Origin: Nymphaea colorata
Taxonomy: Eukaryota > Streptophyta > Magnoliopsida > Nymphaeales > Nymphaeaceae
Length of the DNA stretch: 64,000 bases
Direction of reading: 5' to 3'
Assembly (NCBI RefSeq): GCF_008831285.2
Contig: NC_045150.1
Span: 684,001 to 748,000 of the forward strand
Shown: one piece after another, positions 21,352 through 32,600 of the stretch
How positions within the stretch are numbered: position 1 is the first letter of the stretch
Layout: each line of letters opens with the position of its first letter
The notes under the pieces: generated by a model
The model's database searches: none
What the model was told of the DNA's origin: nothing
Seen by the model: the letters and a program-made list of their open reading frames with translations, nothing else
Program-made: the position numbers and the translations under genes

Positions 21352-22572
21352 ATGTATTCTTTCCAACGTGGTGTCACATTCCCTTATGATCACATCCTCT
21401 TTGGGGAAGGCCCCGAACTGTCCACCTACATTTCTCTTGAGTCTCAACCTTTGGCTCCCGAATGGTATCGGACTTGGCATCCCACCTTCTCTCGGATGTT
21501 TCCTTCTTACTTTGAAGAATGTGAGCTAGAGACAGTGGCAGCTGGAGGAATGCAGTCAGTTAATGGAAATTTGGTACATGCAATCGCCGAGCGTTGGAAC
21601 CCAAGAACCTCCTCTTTTTGGTTTCCATGGGGAGAAATGACAATATTACTAGATGAATTTGCCGAAATACTAGACCTCCCTACCCCAACTTGTGACCCAA
21701 ATGATCTATTGGAAAAACAATTCCTTATGAACCCAACCAAGGTCAATGCAAATGACCTCATTGCTCACTTTACTGGACGAAAAACTTGGCCTTTAGTAGA
21801 AAACCATGAAAGTCAAAACATCAACATGAAAAATTTGTATGAAGAATTTGGAACCTATGTTGAACCTTCTACCCTACCTCGAAAAGCCATAGGGAGAATT
21901 AAACATTGTATGATGCTCTACATAATAGGAGTGACCCTTTTTACCAATGGAAGTGACCTTTTAGATGTCCGTATTGCCCAACTTTTTCGAGTATGGGGGC
22001 ATAGAGGGACCCGACACTTGTCAGTAGCAATGACAGCCTTAGCCTTCCTTTACCGAGGACTCACCCGCTTTACCATTGAAGATATCGACTTCATAGAAGG
22101 ATGCACATATGCTTTACAATTGTGGTTCCTCAAGCATGCGGGACCCCAAGCCAGTCTATTCAGAAACACTGATGGAACATTGACAACCTTGGAGCAATAC
22201 CGTCGTTTGATCGAGCAATTGAATGAAGGAGAGATCATTTGGGATTATTGTGATCGTCGGCAGAGCCTACCCCGATACACTCACCATCATCATGGGCGTA
22301 CCACACTCTTGGGCCCTTACTTCATAGTTGATTATTGTGCTGATAGATGTATGAGACAGTTCTCTCAAAGGCAGAAGATGGTCTCTGTGCATGCACCAAT
22401 TGGAGCTATTCCCGAATTTGACCTTAGTTCTCCTCAATGGATAGCATTGTTTGCAGTAGCTCGACAAGAATGGAAGACACAAATATCATACACTTGGTTC
22501 ATAGGCCCAGTGGTGAAGAAGGAATATGCTGAGTGGTGGGATGCCAACCGACCACCATCAATCATTCCCTAA
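21352..22572 (+). CDS. gypsy ORF1, plant-mobile-domain-like protein, 406 aa
   Basis: This frame is fully open from ATG to TAA and lies upstream of gag on the sense strand, where Ogre-type elements carry an extra ORF of unknown role. Near residues 83-112 it reads RWNPRTSSFWFPWGEMTILL then DEFAEILDLPT. That closely follows the signature of the plant mobile domain (heat-stable Trp/Pro/Gly-Glu-Met-Thr motif before a helix ending GLP) found in MAIL1/MAIN proteins and in transposon proteins. Later segments (RIKHCMMLYIIGVTLFTNGS, LFRVWGHRGTRHLSVAMTAL) resemble the helical body of that domain. No catalytic motif is evident. It is the only long gene of the element without a stop or frameshift, although gag and pol are broken. 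Confidence 0.8.
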   Translation: MYSFQRGVTFPYDHILFGEGPELSTYISLESQPLAPEWYRTWHPTFSRMFPSYFEECELETVAAGGMQSVNGNLVHAIAERWNPRTSSFWFPWGEMTILLDEFAEILDLPTPTCDPNDLLEKQFLMNPTKVNANDLIAHFTGRKTWPLVENHESQNINMKNLYEEFGTYVEPSTLPRKAIGRIKHCMMLYIIGVTLFTNGSDLLDVRIAQLFRVWGHRGTRHLSVAMTALAFLYRGLTRFTIEDIDFIEGCTYALQLWFLKHAGPQASLFRNTDGTLTTLEQYRRLIEQLNEGEIIWDYCDRRQSLPRYTHHHHGRTTLLGPYFIVDYCADRCMRQFSQRQKMVSVHAPIGAIPEFDLSSPQWIALFAVARQEWKTQISYTWFIGPVVKKEYAEWWDANRPPSIIP

Positions 22573-22744
22573 AATGTTTTCTGTTGTCAACTTTGTATTC
22601 CTTCTGTCGTTGTCATCTTTATTAGTATCTTTGGATGTAACTTTTAAAAACTTGTAATGCAATATGAACCTTCATTTTGTCATCATTTCCGTCCAATAAC
22701 TCTATTTTCTTATGTCATAAGGTGAATACTTGAAAGCCAACAAG

Positions 22745-22939
22745 ATGGTTGAAACTAGATCGCAAGCTAAGCAGACTCCTCAAAACGAGGCTTCATCCTC
22801 TGAACTCCGTCCAGAAACACTTGGCCTCCCAGCAATCGAGCCAGAAGCTTACTATATGTTCCGTTTGTTCATGGAGCGATTCATGAAAAGAGCAAGAAGA
22901 GCAAAAGGCCTTGATGGTTACTCCAGAGCCGGACAATGA
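22745..22939 (+). pseudogene. gypsy gag, N-terminal piece before a frameshift
   Basis: It opens MVETRSQAKQTPQNEASS, a start seen in many Tat-clade Gags, and runs 64 codons to TGA at 22937-22939. The main gag frame overlaps from 22911 in another phase, so a one-base change near 22910-22925 separates the true start from the body of Gag. Confidence 0.6.
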
Positions 22940-25070
22940 AAAGACTGCCAAACAAAAAAGAAAGAAGAAAAACAAGTCTTTTGTTGAAAATCAGGATGAA
23001 GACCATTTGGGTTCAGATTCAACAACTAGTAAGGAAGAAAGACCCGAACTGTTTTCTCTCAAAAAGAAAAAGACAACAAAGAAAAATAAAAAGGGAAAAG
23101 ATGTTATGATAGAAAACAGCTCATCCAGTCCTATCACCACTGAAAGTTCGGAAGAGAAGCCCAAAAGGAAGAGAAAACCTACCAAAAAAGTAAAAAAGAC
23201 AAAGAAATACATCACTAGCAGCAGCTCAGACAGTGAGAGTTTTGAAGGAAAAGTAAAGGAGATCAAGGACAAAAAGAAAAAGATCAAGCCAGAATTGGTC
23301 GAATCAAGTGATGATGAAAGTCCGACTAAGCGCAGATTCTACGAAATGGAGAAAAGAATGAACAATCTTGAGCTTAGGGGGAAGGGGAAACGTTCATACT
23401 CATGTGAGGACTACTACCTTGGCATTGAAGGAGACGAAGACGTGAAAGGCTTGCCCAGAGAATTCATCAGATATGATGGAACCACTTGTCCACACGTTCA
23501 TCTTTCAACTTTTTTCAATGATTGCTACAAAATTCGGACAAATAACAGAGCTTTGTTCCGATATTTTCCAAGAAGTCTTGAAGGCATTGCCGCACAATGG
23601 TATAAAGAAAATATCAATCCAATCGAGCTGAAGGAGTTTGATAAGTTGATTAACATGTTTGTTGAAAGATTCGAACAAAATGCTCCCATGGCTCCAACCC
23701 TCAGTACCATTTGCAGTCTTCGTCAGAAACAAGGAGAAAAGGCTCGAGAATTCATCCAAAAATGGAGAATGCAATGCAATAAGATGAAGGAGCCCATTTC
23801 TGAGACACAAGCCTTGTCACTCATTAGGAAAAATCTTGCCCAACCCTTGAAAAGTCTCATCCGCAATGCCCCGATCAAAACCTTTGCTGAGTTGATTGAA
23901 CAAGCAAACTCGATAGAAGAAGGAATTGAGGAAGGAGATTTTGATGGAATTATTGCTCCTAAGTACAAAGAAGATGGAAAGAAAGGAGGAAGGACACAGT
24001 TGCCCGCACACTTCATAGCCAATGCTGGCATTAGAAAGGACCATGGCAATAACTACAAGCATGACAAGGACGTCAGTTTCAAGAAGAACACGCAGTTTCT
24101 CAAAGGCGACGATGAAAGGAAAAACAAACACCCAGGTTGGAGCTACGACCAGAAATTCACTCCTCTGAGCCAGTCTCGGGAGATGATCCTGGAATACCTT
24201 CTCGCCAAAGGAACTATCGTCTTGCCAAAAGTATCAGAGCCTCCAAAAATGATGGGAGGAAATAAAGAAAAACTGTGCAAGTTTCATCGTACCCCTGGTC
24301 ATGACACTGAGGATTGTTTTGTCCTCAAAAATATTATTCAAGACTTCATCAACAAAGATCTCAAGATTTGTGATGATAACACCCCTGAGATACTAAGGAA
24401 TCCATTCCCTGACCACGGAAAGGCGGCAGTGGCCATGATCACTACAGGCACTCCACTTCTGTACCATCCACAAGAGCACATTCGACCTTATATTGGGAGC
24501 AGCTCACACAAAGTCATGGTGGTAGACCAAGGTAAGGAACCTCTAGATTTCATTGCTATGATGAATGGCAGGATAGAAAGTTTGCCCAAGAAACTTCCTA
24601 TGATTCCAAAGACTTTTATCTTACAAGGCGATGAATCATCAAATGACTCCTCAGATGAAGATCCATGCTATTTGGACGTTCTCCCCTTGAAAGAACGTAT
24701 GGATGAGGGAGACTCGATTCAAGCTTCTAAAAATCAGTCAATTACCTTCTCAGAAAAAGACCTCTCAAAATGGGGATATTTCCATGAAGATGCTCTTTAC
24801 ATCGTTGTTCAGGTCAATGGGATGACGGTGCCACATGTTTTGATTGATGGAGGAAGTGGTTTGAATATTTGTCCTGATCTCACGGCTAAAACATTGGGGT
24901 TTCGTGAAAACAAATATCGTTCTGATAATACCAAGATCTACGGATACGATGGCCGAGGCATGAACAGCAAAGGTACCCTCGACATGAATGTGATCATTGA
25001 AAATACTAGCCATTGTAATGTATTTCATGTGGTAGATGTACCACCATCATACAACCTACTTTTGGGATGA
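22911..25070 (+). pseudogene. gypsy gag-protease, 719 codons
   Basis: The first 160 residues are low-complexity Lys/Ser/Glu (possible nuclear or RNA-binding tract, with KKKKTTKKNKKGK). From about residue 180 to 345 there is a retrotransposon Gag core: LPREFIRYDGTTCPHVHLST, YFPRSLEGIAAQWY, FVERFEQNAPMAPTLSTI, REFIQKWRMQ. Near residue 454, LCKFHRTPGHDTEDC gives a Cys/His zinc-binding motif. Near residue 643, HVLIDGGSGLNICP is the aspartic protease active site in the DGGS form usual for this clade. The frame ends TGA at 25068-25070, where relatives continue with GRPWIH. The sequence beyond still reads the same frame after two stops, so the stop is a mutation, not the natural end. Confidence 0.85.
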
Positions 25071-25511
25071 CCTTAGATCCATCAAGTACGAGCGATCCCA
25101 TCCACTCTTCATCAATGCCTAAAATGGAATTTTGGTCCATCAGTCATCACTGTTCGTGCTGAGGATCCGGTCAAGAGGTTGATGCAACCTATGCTCCCTA
25201 GGCCAATTGATCCGGTAGATGTACCGAGCATAAGAACAACAAAGGACAGACCTTTGGAAGAATGGATGCAGAACATGGAGATAGAGGAACCATCCGGGAA
25301 TGCTTATGCTATTTCAAGCAATCGTGCAAGTTACCAAGAACACCTATTGTATGTTCATTTCATGAAAAACCCCAAGGGTTTTTAGTTGCTTCTGAAAGGT
25401 GGCTACCGTCCATTCACTGGCCTTGGGAAAAATGAAGATGGCATCTTGCAACCAATTAGCATATCTTTTCAGATGAACATGAGAGGACTGGGATATCATG
25501 AAGGAATTTGA
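25071..25511 (+). pseudogene. gypsy protease tail with G-patch-like segment
   Basis: In the same frame as gag-pro, a second stop (TAG 25074-25076) is followed by IHQVRAIPSTLHQCLKW, the expected protease C-terminus. After NPKGF and another TAG (25383-25385) comes GGYRPFTGLGKNEDGILQ and MRGLGYHEG, a glycine-spaced stretch resembling a G-patch RNA-binding motif. The frame closes with TGA at 25509-25511. Three internal stops make the present copy unable to produce this segment. Confidence 0.6.
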
Positions 25512-25709
25512 AGAAGATCTTGGGGGCTAATAGTATTCACTTTTGTTTCAAAATCCTCCCATGAATTTTGTAATTTTGAACATCTTTTTGTCTCGTTTCA
25601 TGAGAGAACCCATTCTATGAACTAAGAACTTTTTTTTTTATATATATGCAAATGCAAGTAATTTTTTGTTGTCAATTTCGTCCAACTCTTTCCTTTATCC
25701 TCTTTACAG
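25512..25709 (+). other. probable spliced intron between protease and polymerase
   Basis: The stretch is AT-rich and ends with a long pyrimidine tract and TTTACAG immediately before GATGTCGG (25710), an excellent acceptor. The pol frame differs from the gag-pro frame, so splicing or frameshifting is needed to join them. Ogre elements are known to splice an intron at this place. The donor is not certain; the intron may begin slightly upstream. Confidence 0.5.
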
Positions 25710-28700
25710 GATGTCGGAACTCAATATGTCTCAGTTTATTCTTTTTCCACGAAAGTCCCCCCAGAAAGCATTTATCGAACAAGCAGTTGGTGAAATGGAA
25801 CCTATGGCAATACCCGAGTCAGAATTACCAGAATTCACTCAGATTCAGAAACAAGAACATCCCTCATCTTTGGTGAATAATCCAATTGAAGAAATTAATA
25901 TTGGAACCAGTGAAGATCCTAAAATTCTTCAAATTGGCACCAGTTTGTCAGCGAATGAGAAGAAAAGATTGGTGGACTTTCTTATAAGTAACCAAGAAGC
26001 TTTTGCTTGGACTTATGAAGATATGCCAGGCTTAGACCCCCAATTGGTTGAACATCGTTTGCCCTTAAATCCTAATTGCAAGCCGATTAAGCAAAAATTG
26101 CGCAAGCTTGACCCTCGACTAGAAGGCCCTGTAAAAGAAGGACTAGAGGACTTGCTAAAGACAAAATTCATTCGTGCCATCGATTACCCCGAATGGTTGG
26201 CGAACATCGTAGTGGTCCCCAAGAAAAATGGCAAAGTTAGGTTGTGCATCGACTTTCGAGACTTGAACAAAGTCACACCGAAGGATGATTATCCTCTTCC
26301 AAACATTGATCTATTGGTAGACAGTACTGCAGGCCATGCAATGTTTTCTTTCATGGATGGATATTCGGGATATAATCAAATCAAATTAGCAGTCAAAGAT
26401 CAACCTAAGACCGCTTTTACTACACCTTGGGGTACTTTTTGTTACACGGTAATGCCATTTGGGTTGAAGAATGCTGGAGCAACCTATCAAAGAGCTATGG
26501 CCGCCATTTTCCATGACCAGATGCATAAAATCATGGATGCATATATCGATGACATATTGATCAAATCCAAGACAAGAGAAGATCACATTGAAACTCTTGC
26601 CCAAGTATTCGAGAGGCTTTTACAGTACAAGCTTCGCCTGAATCCTCAAAAATGTGTGTTCGGGGTTGAGTCAGGCAAACTGTTGGGTTTCATGGTCAGT
26701 AAGAAGGGAATTGAAATGGATCTTACAAAAACTAAGGCAATAATCGATATGCCACCACCTACCAATATCAAGGAGTTGCGAAGCTTGCAAGGACGAATCC
26801 AATCCATCAGACGATTCATTTCCAATCTGGCCATGAGATGCGAGCCATTCAACCAGCTACTGAGGAAAGGTGTCAAGTTTGAATGGGGTTTTGAATGCCA
26901 ACAGTCATTCGAAAGGATCAAGAAATACCTTCTAAATCCACCAATTCTAAAACCACCAACGTTGGGTAGACCACTGCTGCTTTACATCACAGTGAATGAG
27001 TCAGCATGTGGCGGCTTTTTGGCACAATATGAGGAAGGAAGTCGCATTGAATATGCAATCTATTACATTAGCAAGACTTTTGTTCAGTACGAAAAGAAGT
27101 ACTCTCCAATAGAGAAAACTTGTCTGGCATTGGTTTGGATGTGTCAGAAGTTGAGACATTATTTATTAGCTTGTGAGGTCAAGATACTCTCCAAACTAAA
27201 TCCTCTCAAGTACATCTTGGAACAACCATTCCTTAATGGGCGTATCGCAAAATGGCAAGTTATGTTGATGCAATATGATCTTGAATATGTGTCTCAAAAG
27301 TCAATCAAAGGACAAACAATTGCGGATCAGTTAGCAGACTTCCCTCAGTACGAAGAAATCAGAACAAATGATGAGTTTCCAGATGAACATGTACTAAGAT
27401 TGGAAACGGTTCCGACATGGAAGATATACTTTGACGGGTCCAGAAATGTGTTGGGAGCAGGCATAGGCATCTTACTCATCACTCCAGAAAGCGAAATGAT
27501 CCCGTACTCTTTAAAACTTGATTTTCCATGTACCCATAACATGGCTGAATATGAAGCCCTCATACAAGGACTTCGTTCTTTATTGAGTTTTCAAGTGAAA
27601 AGAGTGAATGCCTTCGGCGACTCTCAGCTTATTATAAATCAAGTGAATGGAGAATGGCAAGTCAAAGATGAAAAGTTGGTGCCATATCAAGAAATTGCTA
27701 CATCCTTAATCTGTCAATTCAAAGAAGTACAATTGGCTCACGTAAAGAGAGAAGGTAACCCTATTGCAGATGGCCTCACGAGCTTAGGATCGACCATCAC
27801 TTTTCGAACCAATGAAGCAATCCGTTCTTTTGAGATTGGAAGATTAGAACACCCTGCTTTTGAAACGATGGCGCATGTTCATCATATCCAAGGGGGGAAT
27901 ACGCCTTGGTACCATGACATCAAAAGGTACATTGAAAGAGGAGAATTCCCGACTGAAATGTCTAAAAATGAACAAAAAGCAATACAACGTATGTCAGCAA
28001 GGTACTTTATCCTAGCAGGGGTATTATACAGACATGGATTTAGCACTGAATACTCTCGGTGCCTTGATGAAAATGAGGCAAAGAAAGTAATCGAAGAATC
28101 ACATGGAGGAGATTGTGGAGGTCATGTTGGTTACCAAACCCTCACCAAACAAATAATTCGAGCAGGGTATTATTGGCCTACCATGCAAAAAGATTGTCAC
28201 CAATTTGTCAAAAGATGCAAAGAATGTCAACTGCATGCTCCAGTAATTCATGCCCCAGCCTCTCACTTGCATTCTGTGACATCTCCTTGACCGTTTTCAA
28301 TGTGGGCCTTTGACGTAGTCGGACCGATATCCCCTGCAGCTTCTAATGGCCATAAGTATTTTCTTGCTGCAACGGATTATTTTACCAAGTGGGTAGAAGT
28401 TGTCACACTCAGAACAATGGAAGGACGTCATGTAGTGTCCTTCATTCACAAAAATCTTCTTTGCAGATTTGGAGTCCCTCATGATATAGTATCAGACAAC
28501 GGAACTCATTTCAAGAATGAAAAGATGAGGCAATTGTGCAGCAAGTACCACATCACGCATCATTTTTCAGCTCCTTATTATCCCCAAGGCAATGGACAAG
28601 CAGAGGCTACCAACAAGATCTTGATCCGCATCTTGGAACGGACAGTAGAAACTGGAAGAGATTGGCATGAAAAGATGCACAACGCTCTATGGGCATATCG

Positions 28701-29154
28701 CACCACTATGAGAACTCCAACAAATGCCACTCCAGCAGAGCTAGTCTATGGAACAGAAGTGGTTCTACCATTACATGTGTTGAAACCTGCTTTGAAGTTC
28801 GCTTCTCTCATAGAGCTCCCTCTTACTCAATATCAACAAAAAAGGCTAATGCAACTCGATTTGCTAGATGAAAAGAGGCTAAAAGCAGCTGAACATGCTG
28901 AAGCTTATCGCCAAAGGGTAGCCAGACAATTTGCAAAGTCAGTTATCGAGAGAGAGTTCAAAGTGAATGATTCAGTCCTACGATCTGCAGTGTACCTGAG
29001 AGGACGACCACGAGGCAAGTGGGCACCAAATTGGGAAGGCCCATATGTCATTAAGGAAGTTTTGCCCCACAATTCATACCGACTAATTGATGTTGATGGG
29101 GTGGAATTTGCCGATCCTGTTAATGCCCTTCACCTCAAGAAATTTTATGCCTAG
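25710..29154 (+). pseudogene. gypsy polyprotein: RT, two RNase H domains, integrase (one internal stop)
   Basis: One frame is open from 25666 to 29154 except for TGA at 28288-28290. Reverse transcriptase: FAWTYEDMPG, VVVPKKNGKVRLCIDFRDLN, FSFMDGYSGYNQI, MPFGLKNAGATYQRAM, and the catalytic YIDD at 26542-26553. The usual gypsy RNase H follows (SACGGFLAQYEEGSRIEYAI, KKYSPIEKTCLALVW). A second, archaeal-type RNase H then runs about 27418-27790 (WKIYFDGSRN, TPESEMIPYS, HNMAEYEALIQGL, FGDSQLIINQVNGEWQ). Integrase: an H-H-C-C zinc finger about 28098-28230 (ending CKECQ), catalytic Asp 28312-28314, Asp 28495-28497 (SDNGTHF) and Glu 28603-28605 (QAEATNK), spaced D-35-E. The C-terminus ends DPVNALHLKKFYA. 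The stop replaces a Trp expected in SPWPFSMW. Only that codon prevents an otherwise full-length product. Confidence 0.9.
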
Positions 29155-29301
29155 TTCTCTTGTATTCATTTTCCAATCAATGTCAAAACATTTGTGTTTC
29201 CACATCGACTATTCAATCTAGATTCTTCCCAGTTGTAAAACATGACAATTACACTGGGGCATTTTTATTTTTTTTATCGCTCAGGGCTTGAGAGCAACCC
29301 G

Positions 29302-29581
29302 TGCAGGTAAAGGGTTAAACCTGCAATATGAGGGCAACCCATGCAGGCAAGGGGTTAAACCTGCAATGCTAGCCAAAGTAACCCATGCAGGCAAGGGGGT
29401 TAAACCTGTGCTACAAGCCAAAGCAACTCACACAATTAAAGGGTTCAACTTGTGATGCAAGTCAAGGCAACCCATTCAGGGGGTTAAACCTGAATTTGAA
29501 ATCGGCAAACCGATGCAAGTAAGGGGTTAAACCTGCAATTTAAGCTCAAACAACCCATTCAGGTAAGGGGTAAAGCCTGAA
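29302..29581 (+). repeat. array of seven short hairpins with covarying stems
   Basis: Seven units at 39-45-bp spacing each have a 6-nt arm, a loop containing AGGGGTTAAA, and the complementary arm. The arms are TGCAGG/CCTGCA (29302/29320 and 29342/29360), TGCAGG/CCTGTG with two G-U pairs in RNA (29386/29405), CACAAT/CTTGTG (29431/29449, five pairs), TTCAGG/CCTGAA (29475/29489), TGCAAG/CCTGCA (29514/29532, five pairs) and TTCAGG/CCTGAA (29558/29576). Arms differ between units but stay complementary. The array lies between the integrase stop and the purine tract, in the element's 3' untranslated region. Confidence 0.85.
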
Positions 29582-29660
29582 ACATCTCTATGAAAATGTC
29601 TTGTTTGAAAAATTTGTGGCGTTTATCTTTGTCACTAAGCACGGCTAACACCGGCTTATT

Positions 29661-29676
29661 AACAAAGAGGGACATC
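29661..29676 (+). promoter_or_regulatory. gypsy polypurine tract region
   Basis: AACAAAGAGGGACATC immediately precedes the 3' LTR. The AAAGAGGGA core is the likely plus-strand primer. Confidence 0.6.
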
Positions 29677-32600
29677 TGTAATCACCCCAAATTTTTCTAA
29701 AGGACTATGATGTTTTATCCAAGTGCGAAATTCAAATTTAGGCACAAGATTTTCAAAATACAACTTTCAGATCCAAATTAAATTCAAAATACTACTCTCA
29801 GATCCAAATTAAATCCAAAATACTAATTTTAGATCCAAAACCCAAGTTCAGATCCAAATCAATCATTTAAGACTAATTTACCATTTCTTTTGACCAAAAA
29901 CCTCCTTTTAGAGGGTGATTTTAGTTTTTTTTTAAACAAGACCGATTTGCCCCTCCTTTTGATAAAAAAACCTCCTTTTAGAGGGTGATTTTAGTCTTTT
30001 TTTAAACAAGACCGATTTGCCCCTCCTTTTGATCAAAAAACCTCCCTTTAGAGGGTGATTTTAGTCTTTTTGGTAAACAAGACCAATTTACCCCTCTTTT
30101 TGACCAAAAAACATCCTTTTAGAGGGTAATTTTAGTCTTTTTGGATGGACAAGACCGATTTGCCCTTCCTTTTGGCCAAAAAAATCTCCTTTTGGAGGGT
30201 GATTTTAGTCTTTTTAGGTCAAAAAATTCAAATTTTGGGTTTTGGCTCCAAAATCCTCTATAAATACCCCCCATATCCTCCCTCTTGGGCAAGATTGGTC
30301 CTTGGGAGAAACTCTATTATATTCTCACTTGAAGACTTAGAGTTTCTCTTGAGCTCTCTCTCTCTCCCTCTTCCTCATTCCATTTCCTTCTCCAACTTAG
30401 AGCAAGCACTTTTGGAGCTTCATTCAAAAGAGGATCTTCAAGTGAAGGTGTTCATCTTCCTTAGATCATTTCTCATTAGAGGTATGTAATCTTCATCCCT
30501 CTCATTTCTCTCTTCTTTCTTTTCATTAATATTCTTATTATTATGTTATTTCTTTTTTTTAAACATAGTCTTGTTGTTGTTTTCATTTTCTCTTCTCATC
30601 TTCATCTCCCTATGGCCAAAGGAGATAGCACTCAACCTCTTTTTAGAGACAAGAGGCTATGCTCAAATGCACCGGGAGCATGAGAAGATGAGATGATATT
30701 GTTGTTGTTCTTGTCTCTTGTTGTCGTTGTTCTTTTCCTTAATAGATATATTTTGTTGTTATTGTTATTTCATTCTTCAATATAGACTTGTTCTTGTTAT
30801 TTTCTTTTTTCTCTTCCTCCTCTTTCCATGACCAAAGGAGATAGCCCTCAATCTCTTTTTAGAGACAAGAGGCTATGCTCAAGTGCATTGGGAGCATGAA
30901 AACATGAGAGGATTTTTCATTTCATGATTGAATCATGCTTTCTCTTTTATTAAATATAACATTGTTTCTCTTTCTACATTTTCTCCTCATCTTCATCTCC
31001 CCACGGCTAAAGAAGGTAGCTCTCAATCTCTTTTTAGAGACAAGAGGCTATACTCAAAGTGCACCGGGAGCATGGAAAGATGAAATGATATTTCATTTTA
31101 ATCATGTTCTTTCTTTTCATGAATACATTTTTTTTGTTCTTTTGTTTCCTCTTATTTTTCTCTCTTCCTCATTTCTCCATGGCCAAAAGAGATAGCTCTC
31201 AATCTCTATTTTAGAGTCAAGAGGCTATACTCAAGTGCACCGGGAACATGAGAAGATGAGGTAGTATATCAATTCATAGTTACATCATATCTTCCCTCCT
31301 ACTTGAACTTTGCTTTTTCCATCATCATTTTTCTTTCTTTCCTTCCTTGAATGTTATCTATATATTATGCATGCATAGTTGTTTGGTTCTTTACTTACAT
31401 GTGAATGCATGTCGGGAATGAGAGTGTGGTTTGGGGACTCTTTATTTTCATATTAATTTTTGAGGTTGGGACTTGTCCAACCCGGAATAAACCCTCACGA
31501 AAATGTACATGTTAATATGCATTTTCATGTCATTTTGCGCTAGTTTCCTTCTTAATCATCACATTAGGAACCCTAACGAGTGCCTCGTTATGTTGCTTGT
31601 TTTCTTCCATACCCAATGGTGGAAGAAATATATCCCTTACAACAAACTAAATAATAACATTCTATACTTATATGAATCATATTTTTCAAAACATTTTCAA
31701 AAAGAACCTTCTAACATGGCCTTAGGGACTTAGCTTAAACTCTTGCATGAGTCCAAGCTCTCCTCCGGCCCACATCAAACTTGAAGTTGGTAATTTTAAG
31801 TTGTTCTTTGATTTTTCTAATCTTGTGAAGGTATGAATGTATACCCATATTATATACATTTATGCCAACATGATGACCCCCATCTTTCTCTCTCTATGCT
31901 TTCACTTTCTATTTTATAAATTTTCATATGTGCATGAATTCGTATGTACATGTGCTCCATCTCCTCTCTTTCAAATATTTATTCCTCTTTTCAAGACCAA
32001 TATCTTCTCTTATAACATTTCTCATACCCATATATGCGTATGATATTTTTCTTTTCCTCTAAAATCTCTATTTCTCTTCGAATCAATACGTCTTTTTCTC
32101 TTAAACTTTCATATATGTGTATATGTGATGGTATGTACACATGTATGCATGTCTTTCTTTATATCTCTTTTTCCTTTCATAAGAGTGTTTTATCTCTTGT
32201 ATTCTTTTTAACATTCTCACCTCATGAACTTTCTATTTACCAACTTCAATAAGACCACAAACCAAGTAATGACCCAATATTGGAATCATGCTTGATGGTC
32301 TACAATCTCTATCCCTTTTCAAAAACTTTTCCTTCTTATATACAATAATTATAATAACGAAATCTTAGATGTATGTTGTGGTAGGAATGACATTAGATGA
32401 ATGTTGTGGTAGGAATGTTTTACATTTTTTTCAATCATATAGGGTAAATGCATCCATGCATTCTCACCCACTTTATTTCATTTATGATCACAAGCACCTC
32501 TCCAAAGGAACTTAAGCAAAAAGGGATGGAGCTCTAGCTAGGTGGTAACCGAATTAGAGCAAAATCTCAAACCTACTTAAAGTCTTAAGAGAACACTAAA

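Noticed and set aside
29285-29585. Regularly spaced short repeats resembling a CRISPR array
   Set aside because: Units are imperfect, spacers are not unique, and they lie inside a plant retrotransposon 3' UTR; it is reported as a hairpin repeat instead.
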